NCBI GenBank assembly: GCA_010030955.1
Contig: RHBP01000071.1
Span: 1-8,429 of the forward strand
From: Synechococcaceae bacterium WBB_10_009
GTDB taxonomy: Bacteria; Cyanobacteriota; Cyanobacteriia; PCC-6307; Cyanobiaceae
DNA length: 8,429 nucleotides
Direction: 5' to 3'
Each line of letters begins with the position of its first letter. The stretch's first letter is position 1. Below, in pieces: positions 6,161-8,429 of the stretch. Under the pieces are notes generated by a model. The model ran no database searches, was not told the DNA's origin, and worked only from the letters and a program-made list of their open reading frames with translations. The translations under genes and the position numbers were made by a program.

Positions 6161-7102
6161 AGGCTTGCGGGCCCGGAACACGCCGAACTGCATCATCCCG
6201 GTGGCAAAGCCCCAGTGCATGAGCAGCAGGGTGGGGGTCTCACGCAGGCCCAGCACCAGCGCCCGCGGCCCCAGGCCCAGCACCGCCAGCGGCCGCCGGA
6301 TGCCCTCCAGGATCGAATCGATCCAGGAGGGCAGGGTGGCGCGGCTCCAATCGCCTGTCTCCACCTGCAGGCCGTTGCCCCAGGGGCTGGCCTCCAGGTG
6401 GCGGCGGAAGCCGGGGATGCTGGCGAATTCCGGATGGGCCCATTGCACCAACAGTTGGTGCATCACCCGCCGCTCCAGCCAGGAGAGCGGTTTCACGGCC
6501 GCATCACGCTGGTTCCAATCGGCCACGGTCAGCAGGCCGCCGGGCTTGAGCACCCGCAGCAGTTCATCGGCGAAGCGCTGCTTGTCGGGCATGTGTGGCC
6601 CGGCCTCCACGGTCCACACCGCATCGAAGCTGGCGTCCTCAAGCTCCAGGGCCAGGGCGTCCATCACCGCAAAGCGGCAGGGGAGGCCGGCGGGGGTGAG
6701 CTGCCGGGCCCGCTCGATCTGGCCGGGGCTGATGCTGATGCCCAGCACCTCGAAGCCGTAGTCGCGGGCCAGGATCCGGGCGCTGCCGCCGATGCCGCAG
6801 CCCACATCGAGCACCCGGCTGCCGGGGGGCAGCTGATCGAGCCCGCTCCAGCGCACCAGCTCGTGCACAAAGTCCACCTTGGCCTGGCGGAAATCACGGC
6901 GCTGTGGCGGCTCGCCGTAGTGCCCCAAGTGCACGTGCTCACCCCAGAGGCGCTCCAGCAGCTGGTCATCGGTCCAGCGGTCGTAGGCCTCCGCCACGCT
7001 GGCGGTGCTGGCGAAGGCGCGGTCACGGCGGGCCCAGATCAGCAACCCCAGGGCGAGCGCCGCCGCCGCCAGCAGGGTGAGCACAAGCAACGTGGAGAGC
7101 AA
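6152..7102 (-). CDS. MPBQ/MSBQ methyltransferase (Sll0418-type, tocopherol/plastoquinone synthesis)
   Basis: 316-residue SAM-dependent methyltransferase. An N-terminal hydrophobic segment (about residues 4-24) is followed by RR, suggesting a membrane anchor. WGEHVHLGHYGEPP (53-66) precedes SAM motif I VLDVGCGIGGSARILA (97-112). EAGPHMPDK (166-174), LLRVLKPGG (181-189) and ADWNQRD (194-200) match my recollection of Synechocystis Sll0418, which methylates 2-methyl-6-phytyl- and -solanesyl-benzoquinol. The related gamma-tocopherol methyltransferase is the main alternative. No ATG is available near the N-terminus. TTG at 7102 is preferred because GGAG (- strand, 7115-7112) lies 9 bases upstream; GTG at 7084 is the fallback. 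It begins two codons after the LON-domain stop and in the same frame, so the two are surely co-transcribed. Confidence 0.88.
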   Translation of the reverse strand: MLSTLLVLTLLAAAALALGLLIWARRDRAFASTASVAEAYDRWTDDQLLERLWGEHVHLGHYGEPPQRRDFRQAKVDFVHELVRWSGLDQLPPGSRVLDVGCGIGGSARILARDYGFEVLGISISPGQIERARQLTPAGLPCRFAVMDALALELEDASFDAVWTVEAGPHMPDKQRFADELLRVLKPGGLLTVADWNQRDAAVKPLSWLERRVMHQLLVQWAHPEFASIPGFRRHLEASPWGNGLQVETGDWSRATLPSWIDSILEGIRRPLAVLGLGPRALVLGLRETPTLLLMHWGFATGMMQFGVFRARKPGP

Positions 7103-7105
7103 GGC

Positions 7106-7780
7106 TCAGCGCTCCGCGTCGTCGTCGTTGGTCTGCAGATCGCGGAACGTGTCCTGCAGCACGGTGCGGGCCGCCAGGTGCCGGCGGGTTTCATCCAGCA
7201 GCTCGAATTCCTGTTGCAGCCGCTCGTGGGTGTCGGTGATCTCCAGCAGGGCCTGCTGCTGGTCGGCCACCGGCCCCCCCAGGTGGGAGCCGATCCAGAA
7301 GGAGAGTTCCCGCGGCAGGTCGGGCAGGTCGTTGGGCAGGGAGGTGGGTTTGCCCATCAATTTGCCGGTGAGCTCCACCACATCCCGCAGGGCGCTGGTC
7401 ACCTCGGAGGCCAGTTGGCTGAGGGCGTCGTGGTTGCCGGGTTGGTCGTCTTCAATCCAGCTCACCAGGCCCACCTTGAAGGGGGCTTCGCGCACCACCT
7501 CCAGCAGGCGAAAGCGCTGCTGGCCGAGGGTCACGATGTTGCTGCGGTCGTCGGACTGGGTCTGGCACTGGAGGATTTCGGCGCAGCAGCCCACCTCCGC
7601 CATGGCCCCCTCCTGGGGGTCCCAGCGCACCACCCCAAAGCGCCGATCGCTCTCGAGCACCGTGCGCAGCATCATGCGGTAGCGCGGCTCGAAGATGTGC
7701 AGCGGCAGCACCTCTTGGGGGAACAGCACCACATCCGGCAGCGGGAACAGTGGCAGTTCGCGCACGGCCAGTTGGGTCAC
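7106..7780 (-). CDS. LON peptidase substrate-binding (LON N-terminal) domain protein
   Basis: 224-residue stand-alone LON substrate-binding-domain protein. The diagnostic start ELPLFPLPDVVLFPQEVLPLHIFEPRY (residues 8-34) is followed by FGVVRW, EVGCCAEI (62-69) and GQQRFRLLEVVREAPF, all typical of the PUA-like LON N-domain. There is no AAA+ ATPase or S16 serine-lysine protease domain, so it is not a protease by itself. Such proteins may bind substrates or act as adaptors, but their role is unsettled. The C-terminal third (about 165-215) is Gln/Glu/Leu-rich and probably helical. The start is GTG at 7780: no ATG lies between it and an in-frame TAG at 7822-7820, and the N-terminus fits homologues. 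It is the first gene after the rpsJ terminator and is followed directly by the methyltransferase. Confidence 0.93.
   Translation of the reverse strand: MTQLAVRELPLFPLPDVVLFPQEVLPLHIFEPRYRMMLRTVLESDRRFGVVRWDPQEGAMAEVGCCAEILQCQTQSDDRSNIVTLGQQRFRLLEVVREAPFKVGLVSWIEDDQPGNHDALSQLASEVTSALRDVVELTGKLMGKPTSLPNDLPDLPRELSFWIGSHLGGPVADQQQALLEITDTHERLQQEFELLDETRRHLAARTVLQDTFRDLQTNDDDAER
7112..7115 (-). promoter_or_regulatory. Shine-Dalgarno GGAG that decides the methyltransferase start
   Basis: On the - strand GGAG lies within the last codons of the LON-domain gene, 9 bases before the TTG at 7102. That spacing is normal for translation initiation. The alternative GTG at 7084 has no comparable sequence in front of it. 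Confidence 0.45.
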
Positions 7781-7816
7781 GTCGTCGAGGTCCGGCTGAG
7801 GGGTTGGAGTTGGCAG

Positions 7817-7822
7817 ATCCTA
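7817..7822 (-). promoter_or_regulatory. Possible -10 element for the LON-methyltransferase operon
   Basis: TAGGAT on the - strand lies 36 bases before the GTG start of the LON-domain gene, between it and the rpsJ terminator. A promoter is expected somewhere in this gap because transcription from rpsJ should stop at 7851-7874. No good -35 is seen, so the assignment rests on position and a partial consensus match. Confidence 0.25.
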
Positions 7823-7850
7823 GGCATCGCAAGGGCTGGCCGTGCCCAGC

Positions 7851-7874
7851 AAAAAGCCCGCCGATGGGCGGGCT
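7851..7874 (-). terminator. Intrinsic terminator of rpsJ
   Basis: On the - strand AGCCCGCC (7874-7867) and GGCGGGCT (7862-7855) form a perfect 8-bp stem with a CATC loop, followed immediately by a T run (7855-7851). It lies about 75 bases after the rpsJ stop. Stem, tetraloop and U tract fit the classical Rho-independent pattern, and it separates the tuf-rpsJ unit from the LON-domain gene. Confidence 0.88.
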
Positions 7875-7935
7875 GAGGGCATCTGGGCCTCGGTGCATCC
7901 AGCTGCGGAGGCACCCGGGGTTCGGGGGTATGGGG

Positions 7936-7952
7936 CTGAAGCGGTGCTTCAG
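7936..7952 (-). other. Hairpin spanning the rpsJ stop codon
   Basis: CTGAAGC (7936-7942) and GCTTCAG (7946-7952) are perfect complements around a three-base loop, and the stop codon TGA (7951-7949) falls inside the stem. No T tract follows, so it is not itself a terminator. It could protect the 3' end of the message or be incidental. Confidence 0.45.
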
Positions 7953-8269
7953 AGCTTCACTTCGATGTCCACACCGCTCGGCAGATCGAGCTTCATCAGC
8001 GCGTCGATGGTCTTGGCCGAGGGGCTGTAGATGTCGATGATCCGGCGGTGGGTGCGGGTTTCGAAGTGCTCGCGGGAGTCCTTGTCCACGTGGGGCGAGC
8101 GCAGCACGCAATAGATCTTGCGCTTGGTGGGCAGGGGGATCGGGCCGATCGCGGTTGCAGCGGTGTGGTCGGCCGTTTCGATGATTTTTTCGCAGGAGAG
8201 ATCGAGCATGCGGCGGTCAAACGCCTTCAGGCGGATGCGGATCTTCTGCTGAGCGATGGCAGTGGACAT
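7949..8269 (-). CDS. rpsJ: 30S ribosomal protein S10
   Basis: 106-residue S10 of the small ribosomal subunit head; in E. coli it also serves as the antitermination factor NusE. The sequence is near-canonical: QQKIRIRLKAFDRRMLDLSCEKIIETA at the start, GPIPLPTKRKIYCVLRSPHVDKDSREHFETRTHRRIIDIY in the centre, and KTIDALMKLDLPSGVDIEVKL at the end. The length matches the family. The start is ATG at 8269-8267 with no strong Shine-Dalgarno. It follows tuf after 142 bases, the usual cyanobacterial str-operon ending (…fus-tuf-rpsJ), and is closed by the terminator at 7851-7874. Confidence 0.98.
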   Translation of the reverse strand: MSTAIAQQKIRIRLKAFDRRMLDLSCEKIIETADHTAATAIGPIPLPTKRKIYCVLRSPHVDKDSREHFETRTHRRIIDIYSPSAKTIDALMKLDLPSGVDIEVKL

Positions 8270-8348
8270 GGCAAGGGTGTGAAACGGGGGGCGGACGGTC
8301 CGTCAGCGGAGCTGAGGAACGCCTGGAGCAGCTGGATTGTCGAGGTGC

Positions 8349-8384
8349 GGTTGGGGTGAAGGGTTGCCCCTCCACCCCTGAACC
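8349..8384 (-). other. Strong hairpin between tuf and rpsJ
   Basis: Arms GGTT-GGGGTG-AGGG (8349-8363) pair with CCCT-CACCCC-AACC (8368-8384), giving 14 bp interrupted by one A/C mismatch and one two-base bulge, with a tetraloop (8364-8367). In the direction of transcription it begins 27 bases after the tuf stop. It lacks a T tract, so a partial terminator, an RNA-processing site or a 3'-protective stem for the tuf message are all possible. Confidence 0.5.
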
Positions 8385-8411
8385 TAGATCACGGCCGAAG
8401 CCGCCTCAGGC

Positions 8412-8429
8412 TCACTCGATGATCTTGGA
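8412..8429 (-). CDS. tuf: Elongation factor Tu, last codons only (gene continues beyond the window)
   Basis: On the - strand the last bases of the window read TCC AAG ATC ATC GAG TGA, that is SKIIE-stop, which matches the cyanobacterial EF-Tu C-terminus (…GAGVVSKIIE). Only five residues are visible. The call depends mainly on position: tuf directly precedes rpsJ in cyanobacterial str operons. The rest of the gene lies to the right of the window. Confidence 0.75.
   Translation of the reverse strand, partial: SKIIE

Noticed and set aside
6215..7876. 553-codon open frame on the + strand
   Set aside because: It is antisense to the methyltransferase and LON-domain genes, with a Gln/His/Gly-rich composition typical of a shadow frame. 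Both opposite genes have clear family motifs.
1..8429. CRISPR array, tRNA/rRNA, insertion sequence, attachment site or HIP1 (GCGATCGC) repeats
   Set aside because: None was found on reading both strands. All genes belong to a standard cyanobacterial core set, with no sign of recent transfer.

Overview
This window looks like an ordinary core-chromosome segment of a GC-rich unicellular cyanobacterium, most likely a picocyanobacterium of the Synechococcus/Cyanobium group. The evidence is the strong GC bias, the tuf-rpsJ order, an RNase E ending in the cyanobacterial PNPase-binding peptide RRRRRRSSA, a Sll0418-type MPBQ/MSBQ methyltransferase of tocopherol/plastoquinone synthesis, and a DUF1997 protein. 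The genus is an inference from composition and gene order. I see no mobile element, CRISPR array, tRNA, rRNA or phage gene.

Layout. On the + strand (1-4790) lie the 3' part of a radical SAM protein fused to a DUF2344 domain, a 490-base gene-free leader, then rne (RNase E) and rnhB (RNase HII), which are 4 bases apart. A DUF1997 gene on the - strand (4753-5268) runs tail-to-tail into rnhB with a 38-base overlap and is divergent from pheA (prephenate dehydratase, +). pheA meets the methyltransferase (-) head-on, and their stop codons share three bases. The - strand then carries, in transcription order from the right edge, the last codons of tuf, rpsJ with a clear intrinsic terminator, a LON substrate-binding-domain protein, and the methyltransferase two codons after the LON stop in the same frame.

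How the genes fit together. rne and rnhB form an RNA-processing pair, probably co-transcribed. tuf-rpsJ is the end of the str-type translation operon. LON-methyltransferase looks like a two-gene operon starting after the rpsJ terminator. pheA (phenylalanine synthesis) and the methyltransferase (prenylquinone synthesis) are only neighbours and are convergently transcribed.

The least explained stretch is the rne leader (1648-2137). By eye it can form many hairpins: two modules closed by the same CCGCAAC/GTTGCGG pair, a 34-base near-perfect hairpin, and two mutually exclusive hairpins just before the rne start codon. Autoregulation of rne through its 5' leader is known in other bacteria, so this is the best candidate here for an undescribed regulatory RNA. 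No folding or conservation test could be run.
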